DNA from: Phytoseiulus persimilis
Taxonomy: Eukaryota; Arthropoda; Arachnida; Mesostigmata; Phytoseiidae
Direction of reading: 5' to 3'
DNA: 64,000 nucleotides
NCBI GenBank assembly: GCA_037576195.1
Contig: CM075101.1
Span: 38,564,001 to 38,628,000 of the forward strand
Part shown: positions 12,314 to 25,000 of the stretch, piece after piece
How the letters are laid out: each line of letters begins with the position of its first letter
Numbering within the stretch: the stretch's first letter is position 1
Program-made: the position numbers and the translations under genes
Notes under the pieces: model-generated
The model's database searches: none
Told to the model about the DNA's origin: nothing
Seen by the model: the letters and a program-made list of their open reading frames with translations, nothing else

Positions 12314-14183
12314 TCCCACCTCCTCGAATTTCCGCTTCTCTCTGGCCGGAAAGTGGTTTGTGCACGATCATCTCGATGGCCGAGGGCAAACCTCGATTTC
12401 ATCGGGAAAAATTCCTGCCTGGTCGGAGAGTTTTCTCAATGAACCTCTCGCTCGGTCCTCAAACCACCTTAGTAGATGGTAGTTCATATCCCGTTCGGTT
12501 GCGTTCATCTTAATGATCGATCGGCTATGATTCGGCCTAATACCAAAGGGCTCGTATCGATGCTTTTTTACGATGTATCGTTCTGCCTCATCGGAGTTTC
12601 ACAAGCTGAGTGGATTCTCCGGTTAAGGCGCCCTAGCCCGACCACTGATCGGAAGGCGAGAAGCGAGACTTGCTCTTTCTCTGCACCTCGGACGTTCTCG
12701 CGAATAACGGGTGTTAGACACATGTATTCCGGTTCCGTATGTTTGCCTCTTCACGTCGATCACAGCACGCACATCTTGTAGAGCGGAACGTCTCCGGCCG
12801 AGGCAGACTCTGCCGCAGATTTAGACGCCTCAATTGAGCGATAGGGGTCGAGGGGGTAATTTTTGCTTGTCCGTCCGCAGCACCACCGATGCTCCTCGAA
12901 AAAGAAGACACAAACCAACAGTTCCGAAACGAAGTGGCCGTTCTTTCAACTTTGCTTGAGCATGATCTATAGATTATGCACAGTCCCGAGACGAGCTGTG
13001 CATAGGTTTGGGCAGAGATGGGCATCGGGTTTCTTGAGTCGATCGATCCCGGTGCTCCCCCTTCTCAGTGACCTCCGAATATGATTACTTTTCTCAACTT
13101 TGGCAGGGGCTGGCTGAAATTCGAGCGGGCGCCGTGTTCCGAATGGGTCAACGCTGCGACTGACCGGATTACCCACAACAGACGAAGAACTGATCAAAAC
13201 GGAATAGACTCCGAAGCAGAGGTCTGAATGATCGGGCTGCGGCAATTCTTCCTCACCACCTTCTCGGTGACATCGAAACAGGCAGGAAGATTCTTTGCGC
13301 AGTCGGCTCCGCACTCTGATCGAAACGCCATTCGGATTCTACGTTTGAGGTCGAGGCAAAATATGCTTCTGGCGAAGCGGTCCAACCTCGTGCACTGCCC
13401 GCAAGCGTGCAAGAGGAGTGTTGGCACCCGGGCAGTTGAAGACTCCGTCGGTGGCCCTCTCTATTCGATTTGAACTTGCAGGATCCGGCGAAAATACACA
13501 CGAGGTATACAAGCGAACCATCCAGCTCTGCTCATACATCAGCTTCCCATGCTTAGAGTGAGAAGCGAGTTTTGGAGTATACACAACGTCTCGTTGAAGG
13601 GTCGTCAACCATCTCGACGAGAAACCGACGATCATCTCGAGAAATCCGCGTCACTATGTGCATTGGAATCGGGGACTCCCCCTCTAGCAAACTCCGTCAG
13701 AATCGCACGTCGTAGAGTTGAGTAGATCCCTTGCGGATCAATAAATTCATTGGTGAGAGCTCGAGGAGAGTACTTGCTCAGAAATTTCGCCGATCATCCA
13801 GGTAGCCTTCGACAACCAAGTAATCATTCGAATGATGAGCCTCATGAAGGCACGTGCTCTGCACGAGTCTCCAGCTGCGACGGAAAGGCCTGCCGGGATA
13901 ACATGGGGGGCATCGGCCCCACAAAAAAAGCGATTTTCAAAAACTCAAAATGTTTATATCTCGAGAACCAGTGGGGCTACAGCGCCGTTAAAAGAACCGT
14001 TGTGGAGTTTTTTCCAAGCGCTATCGGAGTTAGGCGGGTCCCGGAAACCTCGGAGAAGGCTGACCACTTTCTCAGATATCGGTGAAAGTACTCCTCTTCA
14101 TCGTCTTCTCGCAGGGCAAGTTTCATCCCGATGCGAGTTTGCGGGGCCGAGATATCAACAGTTGAACATCGGTGGTGAAGCGG
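12314..14183. other. intergenic, no gene seen
   Basis: No assignable exon. Open frames are under 120 codons and overlap on both strands. The stretch around 13920-14090 (A-rich start, then a run about cosmetically similar to other repetitive sequence) may be repeat-derived, but I have no second copy in the window to prove it. Confidence 0.35.
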
Positions 14184-14301
14184 GTTGTCCCCAGATCGAT
14201 CCCGGAATCAACCCTCCCAGACTTGAAAAAGTTAGCTCAGATTGGTCCCGGAATCACCCCTGACCATACTGACTCACTGACCATACTTCTGGGGGTCATC
14301 A
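14184..14301 (-). repeat. dispersed repeat tandem core, partial copy 3
   Basis: About two diverged 45-bp units (CAGATTGGTCCCGGAATCAC and a degenerate copy) followed by scrambled pieces (CTGACCATAC twice). The orientation matches the 12007 copy. Body and head are absent, so this is a fragment. Confidence 0.6.
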
Positions 14302-14572
14302 TGTGGACGGTCAATGAAATATCAAAGCCGTGACGGCCGTGAGAATCTTGTCGACTACCTCTATGTCTTACCTATTCAGTAAACGATAATATTCAGCCCC
14401 TTTGGCCCGATGTTGTTTCACTCATCGTGCATCAGTGTCGGGTTTCAGTAGGGGGATTTCAAGAGGAAGTATCGCGTGCCAATATTTACCGATGTCGTTC
14501 CGCGATGTCGTCGAGGGCTCTCGATTCACCCGTTCCATGTGACATGCCAGCTTGTAGATAGTTCAGCATGAA

Positions 14573-17500
14573 TTATTTTTTTAATCCCGACCAGAGTCGG
14601 AATTTCGCTGCCGCAATGAGCGACACGTACTGTTGTCCTTGCAGGGTTCGAAGGCTCTCGAAGCCTATTCCGTAGAGCAACAAAAGGCGCAAAGCGAAGC
14701 GTTTACGATCACGCGGACTCAGGAAATACATGCGGCCAATGGTTCTACAGCCTCAACGTATGCGCTGGTGTCATGGTTTACTTAATGTGTACTTCTCAGA
14801 CATTTATTGGTATCAAAAAAGGCTGTCAAGGTGTGCAAGCCATCCCTCGCTGCTAGCAAAGCCCTTTCCTCGACTCAAGTTGGCAACACGTTGCTGAACA
14901 GTCACGCCTGAAACGGAGGCTTATGCGGCTCGAGAAGAATCACCGCTTCTGTCTTTTGTGGGCCAACTGTAGAGAGCTTTCGTCCATCCAGAGTGAAATG
15001 GCGTCTAAGGCATGCTGGGTTATTTCCTGGAGCTTCGAGATGCTCCTCGCCTGTGTGATCACCACAAGATCGTCCGCGTATACCAGCGTAGTTGCTCCAC
15101 AAGGGAGGTCTAATCCAAGGACTCCGTCGTAGCCACCATTCCACTGCGGGACTCCGGCGCTTATGATGTGTTCGTCCCCTTATTCGTCAACGATCTCTCT
15201 GTCCTCGATCTATGAGCTGAGGATGCGGCGAAGGTGTGGTGAGATCTCCTTGTATCTGAGTGCTCGCAGAATCACCTAACATTCGATCGAATTGAATGCG
15301 TTCTTTATATCGAGGAGTATGATGGCACATCTATCCCTTCGTTGCCAGGGTCTCTGTTTCTCAGTGGCTATGATGTTATTGACCCTGTCGATGGCGGTAA
15401 GAGTGGACCTTCCTCGACGGAAACCGAACTGGTTTAGCGACAGGGCATCTCTGTCGTCCAGTTCGTCTCGTAGTCTGCGATTGTGTATCATCTCGACGCC
15501 CTTCGCAATCGTATCCAGGAGACAGATCGGTCGGAATGCCATGGGGCGGACTTCGGAATCAGGACGAGTTTAGCTCTCTTCCATCTTGGGGGGAACACTC
15601 CGCGTGCGAGGACTTTGTTGACCATCTGTGCGAAGAGGGCCGGCCATCTCTTCATGGGTACCTTGGTTGCCTCTGCTGGAACCCCATCGGGTCCAGGGGC
15701 CTTTTTCGTCGCCATCCTGGCTGCTGCTGCAATCACTTCTCGCGTTGTCACCGGCGGGATGTCTTGTTCCTCGACTTCCATATGTTCCCTGTTGAAGGTT
15801 TGACCCGCCGGAAACAGCTGTGCGGAAAATCTCCTTGGCGAGCTCGAGCCTTCGGCTCCCCAGTTTCTGCCTGACGATCTTGTAGGGTAGACCCCATACA
15901 TCTTCTTTGAGTTGTGTAACAAGTTCCTTCCAGCTGTCTCTCTTTGCGTTGATGATTTTGTTCGCGTACGTCCCCGCACTTCAAGGTATGAGTGCCGTAA
16001 TTCTTGTTCCATTCAGGGATAATCACTTCGGCAGCCTCAGTGGCGTGTGTAGAGTCTTCTAGCTCTATTGGTCCTCTTCCGCGCCTCCGAGATTTTCGCA
16101 CGAGTAGGTGGGTTTTCTTCCTCTGACGTGTGGAGAGAGCGGCGGCGAAGCTCTCCCACAGGCCTTGGAGAGAATCTCCGTGGCATCGTCGAAGTTCATC
16201 TCGATTTCCTCGTTTTTCAAAAACTCGAAAACGCCGTCAATGTGATCGACGAGCTCGTCCGATCTATTTTCGCTGCCTTCCAGCGGGGGGACGGGGGCGG
16301 GTGGTTGTCTCCGTTCGCTGAGTCTCTGAGAGTATATTCAACACATCGATGATCGCTAAGTGACTCTTGATCATTTCGGACTCTCCATCCGTCGATGGTC
16401 CCCGGAGCCGACACGAAGGTGAGATCGATGTAGGTTCCGCTGCCTCTTACCACGAAGGTTGGGATCCGCCCGTCATTGAGGAGGCAGAGTCCATGTTTAG
16501 CTGTCAGATCTTCGAACTCTTTTCCGGCTTCACTGGTTCGATCGCCTCTCCAACCTCTTGAATGCGCGTTGAACTCGCCCGCTAGTACTTTGTTCGTTTT
16601 CGTGCTTTCGAGGGTGTCATCTAACGTTGTACGTATCCTTGAATTCGTCCGGCCTGGCGTTCGGTGAGATGTAGCACCCAACGATCGACAGGTTTTCGTC
16701 CGCCAGGGTGACTGTGACGAGTCCTCATTGCTCATCCTTCTTGCTCAAATCAGCTGATATCTTCCTATTCGCCTCGGACATGATGACGATGTCTATCATC
16801 TCCTCTCTTTGTCCATTCTCGAGATGAACCGCTAAATGGACAACAGTCGGGTATCGTCCATGGATAGCAGAAGGAAAAATCCGCCAACATGCTCCACTAC
16901 TGCTGATGTAACGTGCCCACTTGAACTGTTTCGTTTCACTTCGTCACATATTTGCAGATATATCTGATGGATTTCACTGAATCACAGTATTCGACTTTAT
17001 TATGAGCCTCGAACGCCTTAGCGAGCAACGGTGAATGTGAAACAGCCCAACGATTATCGACGCCAACTATCGTATTGCGAACGGTCAAGTTGAAACTTCC
17101 ACCCTCGTCCTCGGGTGACCGCCGACGATACCGCGGGTATCCATCGTACCCAGTGATGATATCAGCGTATAATTTTTGGGGGTACCGCTTTAAACCTCTT
17201 CCATCTTAAATACACGGGGACTTCGTATCCATAGGACCACAGGGACCATGAATCATGTTTCAAGTGACGACATCAAAGAGTTCAGGTTCGATTTCTGCCT
17301 CTGGTATTTCCGCTGAGATTATGTCGTCTTTATGATCGGGGGTGATTCGCGTTAACAACCACACTAAAATATGACTGTGTGGGAGGCCGCGTTTTTCCAT
17401 GCAATGGAATACATCCAGCATCGTACCTCCCCAAAAACATGATGTTTCACCACGAAGTCCGTCATTGCTTTCAATTTAACGCTCCAAGACGTTCCGGTGG

Positions 17501-17600
17501 CATCTTCAATAGATTACTTATACCGAAGGCACTTCCGATCCGCACAATTGGACTTCGTTATCCAAAGTTGAAATCTCGCCACTATTCAGCACTCCATCAA
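14573..17600 (-). mobile_element. Helitron Rep gene remnant, split by a LINE
   Basis: Rolling-circle DNA transposon remnant; Rep nicks and rejoins DNA through an HUH motif and a paired-tyrosine motif. On the minus strand, 17600-16804 shows in order VKLKAMTDFVVKHHVFG, KRGLPHSHILVWL (HUH), GPCGPMDTKSPC, GYDGYPRYRRR, VEYCDSVKSIRYICKYV (tyrosines) and YPTVVHLAVHLENGQR. After the LINE, 14914-14573 resumes with VTVQQRV, LTAFFDTN, then GRMYFLSPRDRKRFALRLLL and FESLRTLQGQQY. These blocks follow the order of Helitron Rep proteins. Several frameshifts and stops separate them (for example VKLKAM and KRGLPH are in different frames, and a stop follows KYVTK), so the gene is dead. No helicase domain or Helitron ends (5' TC, 3' hairpin CTRR) were recognised. 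It is on the same strand as the nested LINE. Confidence 0.85.
14915..16803 (-). mobile_element. APE-type LINE (endonuclease and reverse transcriptase) inside the Helitron
   Basis: Non-LTR retrotransposon, Jockey/R1-like superfamily, broken at both ends. Endonuclease pieces: DIVIMSEANRK, LAGEFNAHSRGW, SGTYIDLTF, LSDHRCVEY. Reverse transcriptase pieces: KKAPGPDGVPAEA, FRPICLLDTIAKGVEMI, NQFGFRRGRSTLTAIDRV, ILLDIKNAFNSIE and the catalytic TLVYADDLVV (about 15060-15095), then KTEAVILLEP. Frameshifts and stops separate the pieces, so it is inactive. The 5' end falls inside the endonuclease domain and the 3' end stops in the reverse transcriptase just after the YADD region, without thumb, zinc knuckle, 3' UTR or tail. 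Losing the 3' end is unusual for target-primed insertion and suggests a later deletion. Boundaries are good to about 20 bases, from where Helitron protein similarity stops and resumes. Confidence 0.85.
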
Positions 17601-18278
17601 ACTGATAGTGCCGCTGTGGGATATTGTACACGACGAAGTTCACTTTTTTCCGGTTTCTTCGCTACAGTAATTTGAGGCGTGTACCGTTTATGGACGAATC
17701 GACACTAAAACCTAGCTTAGAGGCTCTCCGACACCCTCCTGAGATTCCACGTTCAACGCTTTCCTCGGGCACCAACTTGCAGACACACATTGCCTTTTAT
17801 AGTGAAAAAAAAGTACTACGCACGACGTAACTCGGCAACTTGGAAATGAAAACGCCGGGACCGAATGTGTGTTGTGATCACTGAGTATTTCGCAAGACAC
17901 GAAGCACCTGTCCCACTCGAAAATGACAATCGCGTGACAGTCGAGTTTTACTTGTCGATTTTAGTTGTCCGCCGTACGGCAGTGCCGGAATGCAAATTTC
18001 TCAAAACTACCATCTCGATATACGAGAGACATTCACTGCCCTGAACAAGGTCAGAGCACGGGTAGAGATGTTCGAACAACGAATGCTGCCAATCTCGAGG
18101 GAATCTAGCTAGCTAGGAGTGTCACGTGGGAGAGTTCCGCCATGGCAAAAAGGATTCGGGCGGAAAAGGTTCTCGGTTGCCCTGAAGGTCTCGTCGTCGC
18201 CGCCCGGGATGGACCGCGCCATCTCGCCCTTAGTCACCACAGAGAAACCAGCGCCAGATATTTTCCCCAATCGGTATA

Positions 18279-19019
18279 CAGGGTGGTCGGGAAGTTTCCT
18301 TGCCATTTTTCTTTTGACTGTTATTCAGAGCCCAGTGGGCCGATTTCCGAGTCAACCAAATGCCTCTATCGTTCTCCGTCTCATTTAAATTCCGATTTCT
18401 CGGAAATCGACGAAAATTTCTCTCCCCTCGAACGTGCTCGTTCGTCTCCGGCTTCTTCACCGGGAGCTGACCACTGGGCCAGAAGTCGAATTTTGCCAAA
18501 AAAAAAAATCGACCGGAAAACGTCTCATCGGGCAGGTGGGTGAAAGATACGCAGCTCTCACCATGCGACCTGTGACCGGAAACCAGTTTTTCGAGAAGTT
18601 ACAGAACCCTTTTCAGTCGGTTTCAGGGTTTCCGCGGCACCTGCCCTTGTGGCGACATTTTCATGTTTCGGCTCGGTAGTTCTCCCCAGATGGCAGGGGG
18701 ATGCTGGTAACACTGCGCACTTTTTGTCAGATGATGGTCAGACACCCTTCCACATCACACCGGGCGAGCTCAGCTGCGCCGCCTGTGGAAAATGGGCGAG
18801 CCTTCCGAATTTGTGGGGAAAACAATTTCCGTCGATTTCCGGGAAATCGGAATTCAAATGGGACTGATAACGGTAGAGGCATTTGGTTGACTTCAAAATG
18901 GAGCCGAATAAGTGAACTACATTTTGCAAGAAAAAAATCGGAAATCGGCCCACTGGGCTCTGAATAACAGTCAAAAGAAAAATGGCAGGAAAAATTCCCG
19001 ACCTAATTTGACCACCCTG
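18279..19019. mobile_element. foldback / MITE element with long inverted arms and TA flanks
   Basis: Terminal inverted repeats begin CAGGGTGGTC (18279) and end GACCACCCTG (19019), each flanked by TATA/TA, which suggests a TA target duplication as in Tc1/mariner-type elements. The inverted similarity extends about 200 bases inward from each end (shared blocks CCATTTTTCTTTTGACTGTT and CAACCAAATGCCTCTA, read inverted at the right end) with small indels; one arm has an extra block of about 40 bp. The centre of about 250 bp is unique. There is no transposase frame, so it is non-autonomous. Family assignment rests only on the ends and the TA flank. Confidence 0.8.
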
Positions 19020-22000
19020 TATACTCGAGTCAGCTTACTCAGATGCATTTTAGATGAAGGTATTGTGCACACCAGATTAAGACTCAGGTTTTGATACGTC
19101 TTCATTTGTGCAACCAGCTGAAGGAGCGGCCGTGAGGAAGGGTGATCAGAGTCGTGGAGCATTTATTGTCGAGCCTTGTGATTTGTGATGCAAACTGCAA
19201 AGCGAGCCATGCGAGAAATAAACTTCTCACTCAATGAATCTCACTCGTTTCGTGCATCGAATGCGCATGACATCGTGTCTATTAGTCTACTTGCAGTGGC
19301 GGCGCCGGCCTCTTCTTCCATGAGGCCGAACGTTGTTCTCGCAGCTTTAGCCGTCATAGCATCATGTTGGAGCCTTCACTGGTCACTGGCATCATGATGC
19401 TCCACCTAACAAATGATATGCGCAAGCTTTTCTGAAGTTTCCCTCCGAGAATTCGCGCATCCCGGCTTTTTTCATCCTTGTCGTCTGCGTGGTTCATGAG
19501 AATGAGAACCAGGGAGCACCTCGCTCAAGCTCTATACTGTTCTCGTTCCGATCATCACCAGAAACCCACGACGCCGACGAATGCGAGTTGGCGCGACCCG
19601 CTCACATTTCTTATTGAGTTTCAATACTTCATTCTGCAACTTGGAAACACTAATTTTCGTCTAGAGCAACTGGGGGATTTCTTGCAATCATCACAATCAG
19701 GGCTGCCCCTCTTCCGATGTCGAAATCTGAATTTGTGAGGCAACCTTTTTGCAACTCAGTCAATTCCAGAGCTGAGAGCTTTCTCCGGAAGGTGCGACTT
19801 CCTCTTGTCGTCAGCACGAGTCAGGGACGCCTCAGGCTGAGAATCGTCGACTGAAGCCTTCAGAGCCCTTTCCACATGACGCTCTCTCGCTCCCTGGAGG
19901 AGACCACGACCTTCCCTGCCAGAGCCGTGTGCATCATACGATCGGAGTGGAGAGCGATTTCACTGAGAGTTTTCCTCAAGGAATCCCTGTCGACATGGAT
20001 GACTTGCAAGCCGGACTGAACAAAATGGTTCTCGACACAAAAAAAAAGGTTGGTGCTCTTAGCGATCGGTGGCGAACGAACGCAGATTGCAAGCTCGCGT
20101 GCGTGTCGACTTTGAGCGACTTAATTGTAATGGTGCTTCGCTGAGAGAATTCGAGACGGCATCGGGAAGGATACAGGACGTTTGTTCATATCCCAAGAAA
20201 GTGGTTTCCTGACATTTCAACCCGGTCGACTCATGGAGTCGGAAAGGAGATGTTTGAAGGTTAGCGTGTGAGAGAGGCTGACTTGGAAAGCTGACAGCGA
20301 ACATTGGAGTCTATAGTCGACGGAAACCGTTCCTAGAACGTCGACGGCAGAGAGTCGTTCCATAGGCGATCACGTGCTGTGACCAGTGCGTTCCAAGGAG
20401 CTGTGACTCGAATTTCAGTTTAAAATAGGGAGACACATGAGATCACCGACTGATATTCAGAGAGAGGTTCCCTGCTTGGCCTTCGAGGACTCGCGGTGGA
20501 CACACATCCAGTTGATAAACATAGTTGGATCGTGGAATACGATTCTTATTGTTCTCGCGCGATCCTAATCTTGAGATATTCGCCTAGTTCTGCACGGTAC
20601 GTCAGAGAGTTGCCAAAAAGTCTCTCTCCTTGTCCAAAGGCGTCCAAGACCCGAAAGAAACCCTATCTCTTGATCTGCCACAGCTCGTAATCTAACACGA
20701 GAGGAATTCCAAACGTTCATAAAACCTGAAAAACTCGCACGAAGGAGGGCTTGTCCGGGTGGGATCGCCCTCGTTCCCTTCGCCACAAACATATTCGGAT
20801 ACGGCGAGCATCGAGATTGATTCCTGGTTCCGCACGAGGGAAAAGCCGGAAGTTATGAACCCCAGTCGAGTATCCTGTTCGAGTAAGAAATCGCAGTGAG
20901 TCGATTCTCCGATCCGAACCGGACCCGCCAACGCAGGAGTTCAATTCTATCATTCTTTCTGTGAACGTCGGAAACCTCCAGAGGAATGTTCCAAGTTTAC
21001 GATCGAGGCTGCTCTCAAGCCGGATCGAGAGTTTGGAAAGAATGAGAAGCGTGAGCAGCACTGATTTCTTGAGCGCTCAGACGGGCGCAAGCTTCTTGAG
21101 CGTCTCTTGGGTCAGTGAGACGAGCTCGGGAAAGAAACACGGGGTCTGAATGGCTTGGCTTCGATTGCGGTGTGAGGTCGAACCGAGCTTTGAGGGGTTA
21201 ACAGTGAGAAGAAGGTTGGATTCATCGGAGCTTGAGGTCGAGTTGGGATGGTTGCGGCGGCCGGACCGCGGCGGCGCCTTTCAGCGCGGTCTGAGCCTCT
21301 TTTCACAGAAACCGCTGCTATTAAAGCGATTTTCATATAAAAGGAAGTTTGAGTTAGCCGAAGCGTCTGATTTAGCCGGTGCCTGTTCTGCTGCCGGGAA
21401 TTTTGTACAAACCCAGATTCTCATGCCGGCGCCACGATAGAAATAGGGTGGCCGTGCTCGATCGCTCTCCGAAGATGCGCCGATCTCTCGATGCAGTAAC
21501 AGATGGGGAACAGGGTATCGAGTATCGCAGAGGGCGATGAATCCTGATTCGAGTTGACAGAGTCGGTGCTGGAAACTCTGCTGTGGAAACATGTCTCATT
21601 TTTTAGTGGCCAATCGTCATCGACTCCAGCTTATCTTTGAGCCGGGAGCGGACCTGTTGGGAAACCGCCACGGATCCTCCGTTCTGCAGTGGAGCCACAC
21701 GACGTCAAAGGCTGCAGCTGTTCACAGGTCCTCAGAAGAGGGTCTCCATGGGAGGTCCTACGTGCGGGACGAGGCTTCTCGGGCTTTCATCCGCGATGCA
21801 TTGGATCTGCCGCTTCTGCGGCCACGTCTCAGTCCGCGGGGGAGCACTTGGAAAGGGGAACGCTCGTAGCGCGTCCTTGCCTGCTGAAAAAGCAATGACT
21901 TGCTGCATGATCTGGTGAACTGAGGAGCAAATAAGAATTCGAGGGTGCGGAGAACACGGAGCGCTACTTTCGATCAATCGGGAATCGCTGCCGCGTCAGA

Positions 22001-25000
22001 TACAAGAGCTACCGGAGCACGTGCGATTTCGAAGCAATGCCGAGAGTAAGGGCAGAGCTCTCCTCCATGGCGAGGGTCACCTTCAGAGCAACCTATAGCC
22101 GGAGGGCCCAGGCTAACGCACAGGTTCATGCGGTGGCGAATTGATGACTAGGGAACCCGCCATACATTCCGGAGGTCGTATTTTGTCGAAGCTCCGAGTT
22201 TTTGAGGGCGCTTCACTTCTGACTTTCACTGACGATTGAAAGAGGACAGCGAAGAACCTGAAGGAAGGCGCGATCGAGGGAGCGGTCCTTCGGGAGTGAG
22301 GCATCCCTCGAACTACTCGTTCTGAATCGCGGCGCTCACCGTCGTGTCACGAATTCACGTGACAGTACTCAGCCAGGGGAATCAGCCATCAGACTTGTCT
22401 CATTAACGAGCCTGTCGGGTGCTTCGATGACGCTTGCAATACAAACACCTAAGCCACGCTCAAGGACGAAACCTGATTAGGAGCAGGCACTGAGCTCGAA
22501 GAGCTCCGCAATGAGACGCAATTCGCTACTGGAGCAGCAAAATGGAATCATAACATTCCGTGACGTGCTCGGTGCATGTGGGCTCATTTGAAAGGGAAAG
22601 TGCTCAACCGAGGGTGCGCTAGGAATGCAAACCCGGCTTAGCTCCTTGAAAGGCTCAACGATGAAGGATCTCTTACAAGTTCCATCAAGATCGGTAAATA
22701 CGAGCTGAGCGTCATTCCTTCAAGTATACGGGCTTTCCGAGTCACGAAGATGATGTGTACGTGATTCCGTTTACGGGCGGGTGTGACTTCCGCAGAGTGC
22801 GAGAAGCCGGGAAGCGATCGGAACCTCCAGAGCCTCGGTCGTCCCGCGCTTGATTGCACAAACGGAAACGTTGGAGACGCTCTCCAGGAAAGCAATACGT
22901 GTTACCTGTTCACGGGGCCCTCTGGATAGTGGCGCCTCTTGCAAAAGATGAGAACGCAAGTTCTCTCCGCTCCCCAATTTTTTGCGAATCATGCTGGTTT
23001 GGGTCTTATTTCCGACGAGCTTCGAAACACGTTGTGCCTGCAACCCCATGGTCCTACGAGTCCTCCTGTCGAGTCGACTCGACTTGATGGTCGATCTCTC
23101 GTGATCGGAACAACGCTTCTCCGCAGGATTGGCGCGTCTCGCTGACGTCTTCAACGATCACGTTCCGGAAAATAGGAAAAGTGATCCTTTCGTTTTCTAA
23201 GCAATCCGTCCCAGAACTCCGATTTGTTCTTCCGCGGATGCGTGCAGGGACGTCAGCTAGAGACTAGCTAAATGATATCCCATTTTCCTGACCGGTATCA
23301 ATGGTTGGAGTGATTGGGGTCGATCGAGGCGGCAACGAGCAACTGAATACGACAGGGAAAAACCATTTCCGTAAGCCTGGGACAACCGAGAAGGCAGACT
23401 CAGTCGCGAACTCCGTTGTCTGATCCCCTCCGACGCGAGCTCCCCCAGGAGCAACGATGAACGAATGGTTTGATCGAGCTCTGGTGAATCGAATCCTTTT
23501 TTCAAGGAACAGAAACTCTATGCTGGAGACAACGACGTCAGTCGAAAAAAATTGTGGTTCGCCATCGCGTACGCCTTGTCGTTCGACGACATCTGATGAC
23601 CTGTATCGAGATGGGTAGAAAGAATGTTCGTTTCGGAAATCTCCGATTCATACCTTACTCCTGGCCTACATGAAGCCAATCTCACTTCTTCCATCGCCTG
23701 TTGACTAATCGAGGGATGGATCCTTCATCGGACCGATTTTCCCCTGGTTTATGCTGCCGGTGCCTTTGTCGGCTCGTCATTCTGTTGATTTGTGTCTTCG
23801 GTGGTCAGTCCGCTTCGTTTGCGCGCACGCGTAGCTTCCTACCACTGCTCGTGTAGTGACGTGGAGTGGAGAAGTAAATGTCCGATGGCTTCTGCAGCCG
23901 GCAAGAATGGCGTGTCTGATCCAATGACGTCCGGTTCGGTGCTCATGCTAGTTCTGTGGAGAGGTCTCCGTTCCTCTCGCCGCCGCTACCGCCGCCATGT
24001 CTGCCGTCGGTCAAGTTTCGTTCAGCATCGAACGATCGTGGTCGTGGTCCGAGCTGCTCCGAACGAGAGCGCAGCCTGATTGTTGATCTTGGTATCGCAA
24101 CTCTCATCGCTTGGCAAACGCGTCAAGAACGTTTCTATTCGCGCTGCCCACCGAGTTTCTGGACTAATCTGGCAGAACTTGGAGCGGAAGCTCCTTCTTT
24201 CGAGTTTTCTGGGAAGTGCGCGGGTTCTGAGGAGTCTTCATCAGAGTTTCGAAGAAGTGAACCCGTCCATCAGTTTTCTGTAATCAGTGCGCGCTCTTCA
24301 CACGTCCCCCGTTGTTTACTCTTTCTCCCTCCCTCCCCCTGAATGAACCAGGACTCTCTGAAGAACTGACTCCACTCGCCTGATTGTTCTTCTTGTGCTG
24401 AGTTCCGCCAGTGTTCAGATCAGCTCGTTTAGAAGAGTTCGATTGTGGACGTGTCGATACACAAACTTGAAGTTCAAGCTCGCGTCATCCTACAATGCCG
24501 TCTCGAATTCCTCAGGTGTGTGCTCTAACTCGTTATTAACCCTTTGCCTGCCGACGATTTCAGCTCGGAGTCGGTCTCGACTGGGCCGAAAATACCGCCG
24601 CCGATGTTCAGCATCAAATCCAAGCGCGGCTGCTCAGGAGACAGTCCACCATGTCAACGGTAGGGAGGACAACTTTTTTCTTCGACTCAGAAATGATCCT
24701 TCTTCTAATCCGAAACGAGTCAGGTCCGGGCTTCCAGTCATTCTGATGTATTTTTTCTGCATAGGAGACCATTTCTTCCGTGGTCTCCGTCTGTGCGAAG
24801 TTCGGAGCGTCTCGTACCTCCCATCGCATCTTCCAAAACGTAATTGAGGAGTGCATGATCGATTGATGCCGTTATAGCTTCCCTAGTGCATGTCCGACGT
24901 CAACACGGCCCCAAGCCCGCTCCATCATAATGATCAGAACCACCATCAGCAACGCGGAGCCGTACGATGGATGTGGTTATGAGGAACTCCGCAAATCACC

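Noticed and set aside
24614-24856. Minus-strand 80-codon frame with protein-like composition
   Set aside because: No acceptor or donor in phase, no neighbour exon and no recognised family; too weak to list as a gene.
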